Below, one piece after another: positions 22,543-34,345 of a DNA stretch of 64,000 nucleotides; position 1 is the stretch's first letter; the number at the start of each line of letters is the position of its first letter. Below the pieces are notes generated by a model that made no database searches, was not told the DNA's origin, and saw nothing but the letters and a program-made list of their open reading frames with translations. This DNA is from Trichostrongylus colubriformis (Eukaryota > Nematoda > Chromadorea > Rhabditida > Trichostrongylidae): assembly GCA_963978905.1 (NCBI GenBank), contig OZ022258.1:49460591-49524590 (forward strand), given 5' to 3'. Made by a program: the position numbers and the translations under genes.

Positions 22543-25500
22543 TCAGATCTCATCCATGTCGCCGACGATTGGAAACGGTGGAAAATCACCGGTAGCAACG
22601 TCTACGGGTCGTACAAAACCGCCATGCTTATCACCGCATTGAAAGTATCTGAGAAAGCAATCATGAATCATCAAACAATAAACGCAACAAATGAAGGTAT
22701 TCAATCACAATGGGGAGAACTTGAGAAAAAAAGTATATTTTCTTCCTAGATATGTATTTTAAGCTATCAGCTCTGCCACAATTTTCCAGTTGCCACTCTC
22801 AAAACAATACTGCACTGTTCTTCGTTTATAGTGGGAGTCTGCATCGAGACCTTGAGGCACTTACACGCTAACGACTTTAAAAGCTACTGTTTAGAGTAAA
22901 GAGAAAATGAGAACAAGGTTCTCTGCAGGTGGATATTTGAGTTTACAGGAGATGGTCTGGGACGAAAATGGTAATAAACTGCTTCGCCTCCCTTGGACGA
23001 GTTGCCGCGAGTTCAGGCCAACATTTTTGACTGGCTAGCTTGCCCCATCACCACCCTACCCCTTGGCTGTTAGTGATGAAGAGGGGGCGAAAGGGAACGA
23101 GTGAGGAGACTGCGTATTTCCGGAGTACTTTGCAGTTTGATTCCGTGTTTTGCTTAGTTCCCGAGAATTTTGCAGTTCACCCTGTTTTCCCCTGCTGCTG
23201 CCATGCTGAGCACCTCAACATTGAGACATAGTTCACAGTTAATCTACGATCGGCCAGTGATCCCTTTATCAAGCCTTCAAGTCGAGCGCTTTTTATTATG
23301 AATGGTAGAATAAATCGAGGTCACAATACAATCGGCTACTACTACTAATGCGTGATATTGCTATTGACTGTGGCTATAAGAAAAGGTTGGGAAAGTGAAA
23401 GAAAACCACTTGAGCCACAATCTGATGAAAGGTTCGGCCGCTCTATCGCAGTCTAGCGAAAATAAGATTTGTACTACAATCAGTTATATCCTCCTCTACT
23501 ATATCCTTTTCTTTTTTTTCCCTGATTGTGGATGACTCAACTCTTCTCACATGAAATCATGAACCTTCGGAACACCACCACCACCATGACCATATTTCCC
23601 ACAAGCTCTTTCCTAACACAAAGGCATACCTGCTCCTGTTTCCCGTTGCGCTTTCATTTGAAAGCACTCCTTTATAGCAAACATTGTTACACACTAGGAC
23701 ACTAGAGTAACCTTGCAAAGGAAAAGAACAGTATTTTACCTGACACCGGCGACAATCCCATCATTTTTGCCTACTGGTTCGTCGTACGTGACGCCCACCC
23801 AAGGCCCTTCTTTGAACTTTGTTTCTCCAACGAATGCCACTACTCCACGACGAGGCACCGCACCACGTACTCGTACTTCACAACGATCGCCAACCTTCAA
23901 ACACATTAATTTCGTTCATTAAGTGTATTCACCAATGAAACCCATTCGCGCTGTATCACAAATCCATTCCCCATAGTTCTGCAGTTCCTTTCAGAAAAAG
24001 TGACATGGAATGTCATCCGAAAAGCACTTAACGTGCTGGCATTCAAAAAAATCACGAATGACGCAATGTGAAGTTTTTGCTTTTTTTAACTGGACGGGGC
24101 TGTTCAGAATGCGAATACGCCAGCGAAATGGCTGCTAAATCAGACGAGTATCGACTGTCATTCAAAATTGTATTCAAACGGAACATCTTCATGGGAAATA
24201 AGATGAGGGTGCAAAGAGCCTCTTTCCCATGCAGAGCTTCTGTAGAAATACAATATGATAAACAAGACTTATAACGAAGACTCAAATTGCAAATATAACG
24301 AATTAACGCTCGCAAATATATCCCAGATTTGCAGCAGAAGAGGGTTTGCAACAGGAAGAGATGCGTTTATTTGTTACGGCACCAGTAGGCTCTTACGAAG
24401 CTTCACGGGAATCCCGAAAGATTGTAAATTTTGTTTTGAAGTTATCACATCTTACAACTGAATCCCATTTCACAGTTATTGACCGTGAGACTTTAAAATC
24501 GATCGTATAACTCACTCCGATGACAGCCTCCACATACACTAAGCACCTAATACGAAATCCCTGAGCAATCACAGCGACTTCATGCTTTAGGGGACAATTA
24601 TGCAATGACTTAGTGACTCAACAGCGTATTACAGCACCAGAATGAGGCATATTGCCCTACCAAACCTGGGTTAGTTTGCTTTTTTTCAGCTACAAAAGGC
24701 ATCACAAAGAAAAAAACTGATCGGAATTTCTTGAACAAGCTCTGCTGAGCACACCTTTATCTTCTTCGCTATTTCTTCATTGACATCACCACGCTCAGGC
24801 GTCAGCTGTTGGTGACCAGCAGCATTCTCAGCAAGCAATTTCTTCTTCCAAGCTCGTACACTGTCTGAAAGGCTAACGAACATGAAACTTGTCAAGATAG
24901 AGCTGACATTCAAAGTGAGCAGCCCATCTTAATACACTCCAGGGATCTCATGATCTCTATCAGGCTAAATGTGGACTTCATCCTATTCTCCTTCTTGGAA
25001 ACCTCCGTCAATATGAAGATAGGTCAGCTGGATGTGGCATACGAAACTCATCTCAAAAAGGTTTCGAAATAAGTGTACATTTACATCAAGGACTCCACTA
25101 TACAGCAAACGGCCTCCTCTTAACACTTCTTGGTGAAAGAATTTAAAAAAATTCAAGGAACTAAAATCAGACAGTTTGTTTTAGAGTATAACAGCAACAC
25201 CACCTACCTTCACGTTTGTCATACTGATCATCGCTTATCGTGTACTTTTCAACCATGCTGTCATCTTGTAATTCCGCATTTTGGCCTGAGACATCGACAG
25301 CATGAAGACGCATTCCTTAACAGCAAACCTTAAATTCTATACTTCAGAAAGGATAGATAAACACAAAATGGTCCTCTGCAGCAGCAAACATTACCGGGTT
25401 GGGTAGAACATAGATTTGTGCCTTATTGTTTTTTAACTCATTGGAATGAAGTCAATCTCAACTTAGATCACGCCGTACATTATGTATAGTATAGCTAGCT

Positions 25501-26022
25501 CTACGCTAATCCAAAAACGATGAACGTTATAAGGGAATAAAATCCGGTACCACGAGCCACATTCCCTCCTGTAAAGCAACACTACAACTTGGCTACAGAT
25601 ACATCGAAAAAGACTTTCAAGCTATTATTCGGAGCTATGGATTCTTAACTATTCATTTATCTAAATAATACTTCGCAGAAAATATCTACGAATATGTAGC
25701 ACTAACCATCCTTCACACCTAGCTCTTTCAGGCTTTTCGCTGCATCCGTGAGTGATGACACGAATTTGCCTTCAGCATCATGAAGTTCGATGTGAATATT
25801 CTCGGAGGTGGCTCCAACAACCAGTTCCAGCTTTTTCTGAACCAAATATTCAACAACCGATTGACACTGCACTAGTAAATCGATCAATTTCCTACATTAA
25901 GCCCTAAATAATTGTGACGGCCATGCCTTGAGTTCGCCCAGGGTGAGCGATGATGGGTATTTCTTCTCGTACGGGAATTCGGATACGTTTGATGAAATCT
26001 CCAATGCGAACACTTCCGTCAT
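22543..26022 (-). CDS. tbcb: Tubulin-folding cofactor B (TBCB), 6 exons, 234 aa
   Basis: Cytosolic chaperone that acts with cofactor E on alpha-tubulin. Coding exons, minus strand in order: 26022-25927, 25836-25707, 25315-25208, 24864-24755, 23894-23740 and 22648-22543, totalling 705 nt with matching phases. The N-terminal ubiquitin-like domain (about residues 1-85) includes [31 protein letters not shown] and [10 protein letters not shown] middle charged segment follows ([24 protein letters not shown], split over exons). The CAP-Gly domain (149 to about 225) has [21 protein letters not shown] and the signature GKNDG at 190-194, then YFQC and HGGFVRPV. The protein ends MDEI, the acidic tail typical of cofactor B. 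Introns 2-5 are GT-AG; intron 1 (90 bp) starts GC. TTTAG lies four bases before the ATG, which fits a trans-splice acceptor. Boundaries read by eye; the identification is firm. Confidence 0.95.
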
Positions 26023-26123
26023 TGCCCTAAATATGTTCACGCTATAAATGCCGCAGATACGAGAAATTTGTTTAAAAGTAACAAGAATAAAGATCCGCAC
26101 GAAACTACGCCAAAGAGAATCAA

Positions 26124-26382
26124 TCAAGACACTAAGGCCGCCTTTACACTTCGCGATTTCGTGGCATCGCAACTTCGCATGCCACGACGCACCATCGCAC
26201 AAACCCAATACAGCAGAATCGCGAAGTTGAAATCTGACCAAGGCGGCCGACAACTTCGCGGTTTTGCTACTTTGTGGTGTCGCATTTCCGCAAGTGATCC
26301 CGCTACCTCGAGATTTCGCATTGCCGTAACTTCATGTGTGGAGCCGCGACACCGTAAAATCACGAAGTCTGACGAAGCCTAA
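26124..26382. repeat. GC-rich interspersed repeat (CGCGAAGTTGC family)
   Basis: Runs of the type GGCCGCCTTTACACTTCGCGATTT, CGCAACTTCGCATGCCACG and CCGCGACACCGTAAAATCACGAAG stand out from the AT-rich surroundings. Related phrases recur at about 28700-28780, 30840-30930 and 34218-34345, so this is a dispersed family. It sits about 100 bp upstream of the TBCB start. Open frames in both strands here have no recognisable product. Confidence 0.5.
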
Positions 26383-27536
26383 GAGTCAACAAGTGATGTG
26401 AGCTTTACATAAAATGCAGTAGCGCACAGGTGGACAATAATTCAATCGTTGTTCAAAAGTGTTTTCAAGAAGCACCAACAGTCACTCTCAAATGAGCAAT
26501 GACCAGCGATGATCCGAAGAAACGTAAGAAACCTTTCAAAATTGTTTCGTTCCGCGACGTGTTATTTACACAGTGTGTAGAGAAACTTCGGAAAACAGCT
26601 TTTCCAAAGTCAGAGTAATCAACACCGCTCATTGCATGTTCGATTTATTAGTAAGAACCATTATCCCTCCCTAACCGTCTTGCCGACAATGGTATATTCA
26701 GGAGTGCTCCTTGTTATTTTACTACACATACTGTAAAAAACCGGTACAGGTTTGATTTCGGCTAGTTGCACGCTCTTTACAGCAGCCTGTCAAAAAACCA
26801 AAATAAACTCTGGTTCGGCTAGCATATGACGAATAGAGAACAAAAAGTTCCGTGGAAACTTCTCCAAAACGAGTACGGTTCCCCCTCTTTCAAGGTTTCA
26901 ACACTTCGCATAACACCGGTGGTAATAATTTTTCTCGCGAATGACTATTGTATTTTCTCATCCATCATGTCCTCTTACTGCGATCGCCATTCCATAACTG
27001 AATCGCGTATGAAGATCGTCGACCTGTTTTCAAGGTTTTAACAAATAATGTATGACCATCATTACATGGATTAAATTTATGTTTACCACATAACTTGCTA
27101 TACGTCAGTACATCATCCTTTATTACTACATGAACCTTCGATTATCTCAACGCGAAAGATGACCGAATTGCCTTTTTCTACCACCCTGCTCCCTCATACT
27201 TTGAAGAAGATCCAAGGAATACCCCAAAATATTTCCAACACGAAGCTTCCCTAAAACACCAACATACTCAAATCCTTATAATATCCTATGTTCCGTCCAT
27301 TTCAACCCCTTCCCCTTCGACTAGTTATTATATTTTGATTCCCATACAACAAACTTCCTTGTCAGAACAGGAAGAGAAATGCCAAACAAACGATAATGAA
27401 GGCGTAGCCATAGCAATGTACATGTAGAATACAAAAATAACAAAAAGCAAATCGAGGACCACATGAGCACACCCGCTAGAAATAACAACAATCTTCCTAT
27501 TTACTGCTAGGATGCTGAGTTATGGGCAAAAGCTTC

Positions 27537-27607
27537 GGTGACGGACGGGACCCGAACCCGCTCATGCTTTCCGGGCATATGTGCTAATCCATTACACTAC
27601 CGACACC
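27537..27607 (-). tRNA. tRNA-like sequence, probably tRNA-derived repeat or pseudogene
   Basis: On the minus strand it starts GGTGTCGG and ends CCGTCACC, giving an acceptor stem with 6 of 7 pairs. It has an A-box-like stretch (GGTAGTGTAATGGATTAGC) and a B-box GGTTCGGGTCC. The would-be anticodon loop between ATGC and GCAT is CCGGAAA, with C rather than the invariant T at position 33. Together with its mirrored partner this argues for a tRNA-derived element rather than a working gene. Confidence 0.4.
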
Positions 27608-27696
27608 CCTTCCACTTTAACTAAGCTTCTGAATGGTATATTCTTCTGATAAGCTATGGTAAGAATACCATTCAGAAGCTGAGTTAAAGGGGAAGG

Positions 27697-27769
27697 GGGT
27701 CGGTAGCGTAATCGGTTAACCCATACGTCCAGCAAGCATGAAGTGTGGGTGCGAGTCCCGTCCGACACC
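27697..27769 (+). tRNA. Mirrored tRNA-like copy, probably pseudogene
   Basis: Reads GTCGGTAGCGTAATCGGTTAAC (A-box-like) and GGGTGCGAGTCCCG (B-box-like with a G in place of T in the TTCGA core), ending CGACACC. It is more diverged than the minus-strand copy. Confidence 0.35.
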
Positions 27770-28894
27770 GACGTTTTTGCCCTTAACTCAGCCTCCTTGT
27801 AGTAACCATCTCCCAAAGCATATGTCTCCTCTGCTTCAGTCTATGCCTACGGGATGGAGAAAGGAGCTTGACGTCAGTTAAAATTTTGCACTCCCCCCAT
27901 CCACTTTTATTGACCCCGAGAGGTTATATTTCTCGGATTATGACCATTCCACTCCCTTCTTTCACTGTTATTACGCCACCTCGGCCTTCATATCAAACGA
28001 TTATCCCACATTCGACCAAAATCAACTATATTCGTGTTTTCAAGTTATCCTCCTTGGACGACGGTCCCCTAGTTGTCTGTAACCCATACTGGAAATCCTT
28101 GTCACCCCCTGATCATGATTTCGCATCTGATACTACTTATGCATTCGAAAACGCGTTTTCATAAAATGAGACAAAAAGCGGAAATTTTATAAGCGAACAA
28201 AACATTCAAGCATTTCCACTATTTTCATCTAAACGATCTCCATTCGCTCACGTTCAAGGGGCACAATGGACATTTGAGAATGGAAACCCGTTAGTAATCC
28301 TTTCCTTTTCATGAGGAAACATTCAAAGCCCTACCTTTGCATAACTGTGTGGTGCTCTGTCATACATCATAATCAGCCCCAAAAGAATAGCTGGCAACGT
28401 AGATGTAGCAATGCCTTTTCAACAATAAAAAGCAACTGTATTGTCCAAATACAAAGAGCTGACAAAAGTTACCAATCATAAAAACTGCTTGGTTGATTCC
28501 CAAAGTACTAAAAACGTTCTAACAGCACTGTGTAGAGCCCGACGTTTAATCAAATTTGCACAAATCGCCTAGCAGCAGTGAAACGAACCATCATGTTTGA
28601 AGCGCTATCAATGTTCAAAATGACTGCCTTGATCCCTTTCGCGCCCACGGATCTTTACAATGCACATAACGCGAATCGTCAACGAAAAGGGCCTTCAACG
28701 GCCGCCGTTAGACTTCGCTATTTTGCGACATGGCGTTTCATTAAAATGCGGAAGACGCATGGTATTTCGCCGACGTCGGACCTCCTTCCTCTCCCTAATT
28801 TGAAACAGATTAGACGTATGCCTTTGCAGATACATTTTCATGTGGGAAGAAGGGATATGATCTCGGCGCCCATTAAATCTCAGGCATCCGGGTA

Positions 28895-28946
28895 CCATGC
28901 ATTTGCGTACTGTTGGCAGGTACGTAACCTTACGCCTAGTTACTAC
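28895..28946. repeat. Arm of a long inverted repeat (mate at 30714-30766)
   Basis: GCATTTGCGTACTGTTGGCA, then GTAACCTTACGCCTAGTTA, is matched in reverse complement at 30714-30766 with a few changes. The 1.8 kb between the arms is filled with other foldbacks. Confidence 0.7.
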
Positions 28947-29096
28947 TATCACTATCACCTTAGAGCGCAAGAGATTTCACCTTGCCACTGCACAACACTG
29001 TTCTATGTTCGCGCATATTATATGTCCTCTCCTACCTTCCGCTGCTGAAGTCTGCAAGGCAGAGTAGTTTTTCGCGCTATTCGAGGTTGCAACGGC

Positions 29097-29756
29097 GCCT
29101 CGGGGGTGCTAAGGTAGTTGGGGGGGGGGGGGGGGGGGGCCACTGGACAAAGGCAAGAGTCGCGCCCAATTTCTGCTTATAGGCACTCTCAAGGTTATTT
29201 TAAGCCTAGATACAGCTAACTAACTGAGAAAATGATTGAATTATTCTTCCATTGATATATTACGAAAAATTAGCTACAACTAGACTAAGCAACCACTTAC
29301 GCGTATTCGCCTAAGCCTAAGAGAAGGGAATCTTCTTCCCCAAGGCTTAGGCTAACATAGGATGAAAAGAAAAGCACGAATTTGCTTTACAAAATCGTTT
29401 CTATGCAGAATTCGAACCCGATTCCGCTAACGCTATGGCTTCTCTGCGCTCTAGCCATGCGTTAGAGACGCAGAGACACTACTGCAGTGGCCCCGGGTGT
29501 AGGTTGGGACACACGAATCTAGGCCGTGACCCTGTAACAGCCTGTGGCCTTTGACCTAAGCCTTAAATAATTCAGACCATTTTGTTCATGTAAATCGTGT
29601 CCTCCTTGCAAGTCTGTTCCGTTGTATAGTCAAATTGTTTGAATTATTCATGTCAAAGGGCAAAGGCCACAGGCTGTCACAGGGTCACGGCCTAGATTCG
29701 TGTGTCCCAACCGTCACCCCAGTGGCCCCCCCGAACTACCTTAGCACCGCCTCGGG
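29097..29756. repeat. Nested foldback element with poly-G tract, 29.10-29.76 kb
   Basis: Outer arms: 29097-29146 (GCCTCGGGGGTGCTAAGGTAGTT, then a run of about 20 G) and 29719-29756 (reverse complement, with a shorter run of C). Inner arms: about 29485-29574 (GGTTGGGACACACGAATCTA, GGCCGTGACCCTGTAACAG) and about 29640-29731. A related single arm recurs at 38681-38755. The different lengths of the G and C runs show slippage of the homopolymer. Confidence 0.7.
29405..29475 (-). other. tRNA-like pol III boxes inside the foldback
   Basis: On the minus strand TGGCTAGAGCGCAGAG resembles an A box and GGGTTCGAATTC is a canonical B box, about 34 nt apart. This suggests a tRNA-derived SINE head within the foldback. 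I cannot fold a complete tRNA here. Confidence 0.4.
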
Positions 29757-30585
29757 TTTACACTTTTAGGGTTTATGCTGCGAAACAACAAAAAGTAAGT
29801 GACTTCTCGTCACCTACATGGCCCGCAACTATAAAGGCGAACTTTTTTCCTGGAGTAAACTTTGTAAAGGGCTGAATAGATTCGTGATAGAGGTGCTACG
29901 TAGGAATATATGAGCTAATTAATCGGAGCGGGTTTTGCATTGTTTCTTTTACTATGCTATCCTACAAGCATCAGTTTGCACACCCTAACGTTTATTTTTT
30001 GGGGACCTTAGAGAACGGAGGTAGAGGTTCATTTTCCCACATAGGCTTGGGCAAAGGCAAAAGCAACGCCGACCGCGCAGTGGATCCCCTCCCCCCACCC
30101 CGTTCCTACTACTGCTCACCTGATTTCGAAGTAAAGTCGTTCCAGCGGTGAACGAGCAAGATTGAGACAAGTGTGATTTAAAATCCACAGTTTCTGGAAC
30201 ACCGTCATGTCCCGAAGCGTCATGTTGAAATTGTCATGAAACTGTGTGACTTTCGTGAAATGTAGATCCACAGTTTCCAATAAAAGTAGAGTTGGGGAAG
30301 TGCGATACAGTGTGCTTCTTCGCTGAAGTCAAAGTAAGGGGTAGACTGCAGTGATGGATGGGCACCGATCGAATCTGCTGGAGTCATGCATGCAAAAAAA
30401 CCCTGTTCTGGTGTAGACGACAAATGCAGAGAAATATTAAATTGATGCTGTTGGAGGCACTCATTTTCACGCTATCGTTCCTCACCTGACCATCCTAAAA
30501 TCATCTGTTTACATTTGTTTGTACAATAAACTGTTTCCACCTAAAACTTACCCAGGAGTGGACAGGAGTCTCCTCAAACAAGGCT

Positions 30586-31133
30586 TGCCAAAAGCCTAGG
30601 CAAAAATAGCGCTATACGTGGTATTTTAGTGGCCCCTTAACTACATGAGCATTATAGAACGGTGAACTTCACATGTTAAGCGAATACAACACCCCCTATT
30701 GTGCTCCGAACGGTTATAACTAGGCGTAAGGTTACGGTATGTGCCAACAGTATGCAAATGCACGGCATGGAACGCATGAGATTTAGTAGACTCCATGAAT
30801 TCCAGCCAAAGTCTCCCCCTCCCCACTCTTTAGCCCGAACCTTTCCACTGTCGCAACTTTGCGTGCGGAGTCTTAACGCCGCAAATTTACAGAATCGCGA
30901 AATAGCGGAGTCGGAAGCGATCGCAAGGATAAATCCAGACATTCGCGCGGCGCGTATCGCGCGCGCACCCTCTTTGGAGCCCTAGCGCGCTGTATCTTCT
31001 CAGAGTTGAGAAACGCCAATGTTTCGAGCGGTGTTATTTGACATTCATATACGACAGACATTGGTGCTGATGTAGTTGGGGTGAAGGAGCGCTCGGCTGT
31101 GGCGCTATTTTTGCCTAGGCTTTTGCCTAAGCC
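30586..31133. repeat. Inverted repeat pair GCCTAGGCAAAAATAGCGC
   Basis: CAAAAGCCTAGGCAAAAATA near 30589-30612 is mirrored by GCGCTATTTTTGCCTAGGCTTTTG at 31102-31125. Between them lies a GC-rich copy of the CGCGAAGTTGC-type repeat. A second pair, GATAAATCCAGACATTCGCG (about 30929-30950) and its complement (about 31545-31566), extends past the right arm, so two elements interlock. Confidence 0.65.
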
Positions 31134-34100
31134 TTAGCTAGAAGAGGAACCCTGTCTCCATTAATCGTGGCTATACATTAAAGTCTCAGGTTGGAATCAC
31201 ACCCTTTTCCCTTTACACGAAAAATACAAGTTCTACTGTGGTTGGACGTGAGTTTCAACTTATTATATTATAAGGGAGTAGAAAGGAGCTTCGAGATGGA
31301 TGGAACACTTCCTAATTGCAAGAAGGGATTTCCGACGTGAGGAACGATTCCTCCACTTCGCATCTTCTTTCTCTTTCCTCACCCCAAACCAAATTCGACA
31401 CAATAATGAATGTAACAGCCAGTGAAAAGTGTCAATGGCAGCGGCTTGTTTCATAGCAATTCAAACAAAGGCATTGGAAGCGCGCGCGCTGGACTACGAC
31501 CACTGCTGGCAGTAAGCTAGAGGGGCTGCGCACGACACGCGCTGCGCGAATGTCTGGATTTATCAATAAGATCGTCGGAAGCGGCCGTCTTTCTTGTCAC
31601 ATTCCAGGGCCCTGACTGCCACAGTCCGTTGACGAGCCTGCTCCTGTTAGCGGCGCCAAACATGCATAAAGGGCAGCCTCCTGCCGGTTTTCAAAAAAAA
31701 ACTTTCGAAAGGTAATGTTGATCACTCGCGATCAACATAGTTCCATCTCGCACAAATATGAATTTTTGTGAGTTAGAGCGCATTATCTGTAGCGGAACCT
31801 CACTAAAACGACAACAGATCAATGAACTCAAAGAACAGAACACAATAACGAGAAGTACACAAAAATATGAGCTTCGCGTAAGCGAAAACGCGAGAAACAC
31901 TCAAACGCTGACGAAATCGTGCCCAAATCGTTTTCTGCGTAGGACCTCACATTGCTTGGCTGTTGGTAACCTTCAAAAAATGATGTTTTGGGAGTCATTT
32001 CGAAAAAGCGGTGTTGTTCTTTAGTGTATCATCATCAGATCTTGCTCCCAATTTAGTAGATACTGTAAAGAATCGCTTTAGAGCCTTAGCAGTTTTTGGT
32101 TTCGTATAACGCAGAGTCTGAAAATGCTACATTGATCTCTCCTGGTCCTTTACCGACTGCTCAATTAGTAATCATATTTGTGTTTTGAGAGTTTTGAAGC
32201 CGCTGTAATTGTGAGACTTCCTTTGTAGCTTGCATTTACGCAGTGATGTGATAGACGACGAGGAACAATGAAAACACTTCTTTCACCACCGAAAGCGTGA
32301 AAATAATTTCATCAGTTGATTCAGTAGTTGCATTCGTATGCTAGTATACCTCATGCCTGAATTTACTTCTCTGTAATGTGATTGCTACACTGTTTTTTGA
32401 GGCAGGCGTTACAGACTCAAAAGTGTCCTCAATTGTTTAGCGTGTGATTTTGGCACGGATGTAAGTTCCGATCGAATAATGAAGTTGGAGTGTGCCTTCT
32501 GTATAAGGAGATTTCGACGTTCAGTATTAATTCCCACATAGTCTGGGACCTTGATAGAATAAATTCGCATCGCTTCTAATCGCATAAGTCCTTATCATGA
32601 ATATAATGACATGATAAACAGCCTATCATATGCAAAGTCCAAGATCGTTTTGGCAAGGAAAGATGTCATAGGTGGCGCTGTGTGGGATCCAGGTAGGGGA
32701 GCAGGTGAGTTTCATCCACCCCCAGAGCTGCTATCCCTTCCTTCTTGACTCAGAAATGCGAATCCCAAGTTCACAGTCATCTCTTCGCATTGTGCCAACG
32801 CTTTTGTTGGCTAGTTTTGATTGTAGAGAATTGTAGATGTATTCGCTTAAAATGCCCCATCCATCTTTTCCTAGCGCCTAGGTAATCTCATGAGATGGAG
32901 GATACTAGCGGACTATTTTCTTTAATAACAAACGGCCGAAACAAGTACATAACAGTAATAAACGTTATTTTTCCTGGGTTAATGTAGGAGCTGGGTCCAA
33001 GCCTCTACCCAACGTGAGCACTTTTTCTGGCCCACAATTGAGCCGTGATGTCAGCAACAGACCGAAACATTTGCGGATTCGGCTACGTAACTGAGGCTCT
33101 CTAGTGTGTAACACTTGACGCAGTGGTGATAAGTGGTCAGTTTCTGAGAGGTCGTCATCCATCTTGATTTTCTCTAACTTGCCATGTGGGTGTCTCACTC
33201 GAACGTGCAGTGCAATACATCACTAATAGTTCTAAGAAAAAGTGGAAGCTTTTTTTTGTGAGGTGTGAAATGTCGTTAACGGAAATTGTAATTGAGCCGG
33301 AGGATACCTGCTGTGATTGATAGGTAATTTAACCGATTTCATAGTCTACACGTCCTTGTATTGAACATGTCAGGTTAAGGTATTTCGAAAGGTACTGATG
33401 TGAGCGCAAAAGTTGTCCGTCGAAATATTTGGCTACTTTGGTGGGCCAATTGTTTTGTTCCGGTAACTAGAAATTATTGGAAAAAGGTAAAACAATCATC
33501 TAGAGGATGCATAGCTACTTTCACTCAGAATCATGGCGGTATTGTGGGATTTGATCAATTCAGTGATAAGCGGTGGTCAGCTGATATACTGCCTGGTGCT
33601 TTCACTCTTCCAAAAGAGTAGGTTACCGGCCAGTCTCAACCGTTGAGTACTTGGTTTGCATGCGTGCACATTGATCGGGAATTTAGTCCACAAATTTTAT
33701 TTATAGAAGCGGCGACACTTGTCCTTGCTCTTGTGAATTGATTATTCTGCTACTTGTGTTGAAGTATTTTCAATTATTCCTAAATTTTATCCTCATGTCT
33801 TCTATGACTCGCTCTTAATGCAAGCGAACGGAATTCTTTTGTAAAGGACTACGCCGTTATGTGAAATACTCAAATCTTAATTCGAATGTTTGCGGTGGTG
33901 AATGAAATTCAGCTTCGTAAGATTTCATTCGAACTGCGAAGATTGACAAATTGAAGAAGAAGAAGAAGCCCCATCTTGAATGGTTTTCTAGGAAAAGGTG
34001 AACCAGATGGGGCGAATTTCTTGTCGGCCATAAAGCCGTGTGTGAAGATCACACACTTTTCGCCTAATTGACCCACATGTGTGCTGAGGCTGTTAGCGAA

Positions 34101-34217
34101 CGTTTTATGGCTGCCCTAAATCTCAAGTTTTATGGGCTTCACGAGGCATTATCTGTTTAGAGCTACAGTACGTTTTTATTGGCGATAACGTTCAGTTTTT
34201 GGTTTTTGATGAGTGGA

Positions 34218-34345
34218 GGATAAGCCGCCGTATGACTTTGCGATTTTGCGTTTTTGCGGTTTCGCGGCTCCGCACGCGAAGTTGGGCATTGCACAACCTC
34301 AAGCTCGTAGTAGCGCGAAAGTGCGACGTCGCAAAATCGCTTCAA
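34218..34345. repeat. GC-rich interspersed repeat copy
   Basis: GCCGCCGTATGACTTTGCGATTTTG, GGTTTCGCGGCTCCGC and CGACGTCGCAAAATCGCTTC match the family described at 26124-26382. Non-coding by appearance. Confidence 0.45.

Larger units (their letters stand above)
27510..27800. repeat. Palindromic tRNA-like dimer (SINE- or foldback-like)
   Basis: Two head-to-head copies of a tRNA-like unit flank a hairpin: TTTAACTAAGCTTCTGAATGGTAT near 27616-27639 pairs with its complement near 27664-27688. The outer parts also pair (GAGTTATGGGCAAAAGC with its mate near 27780-27790). The left copy reads on the minus strand and the right on the plus. This architecture could arise from a tRNA-derived SINE inserted in inverted pairs. 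Confidence 0.7.

Noticed and set aside
27537..27769. Two functional tRNA genes
   Set aside because: Mirror-image arrangement, missing T33 and a degenerate B box in one copy favour tRNA-derived repeats.
29119..29139. Run of about 20 G
   Set aside because: Simple homopolymer and a likely sequencing-length uncertainty. Noted only as part of the foldback.
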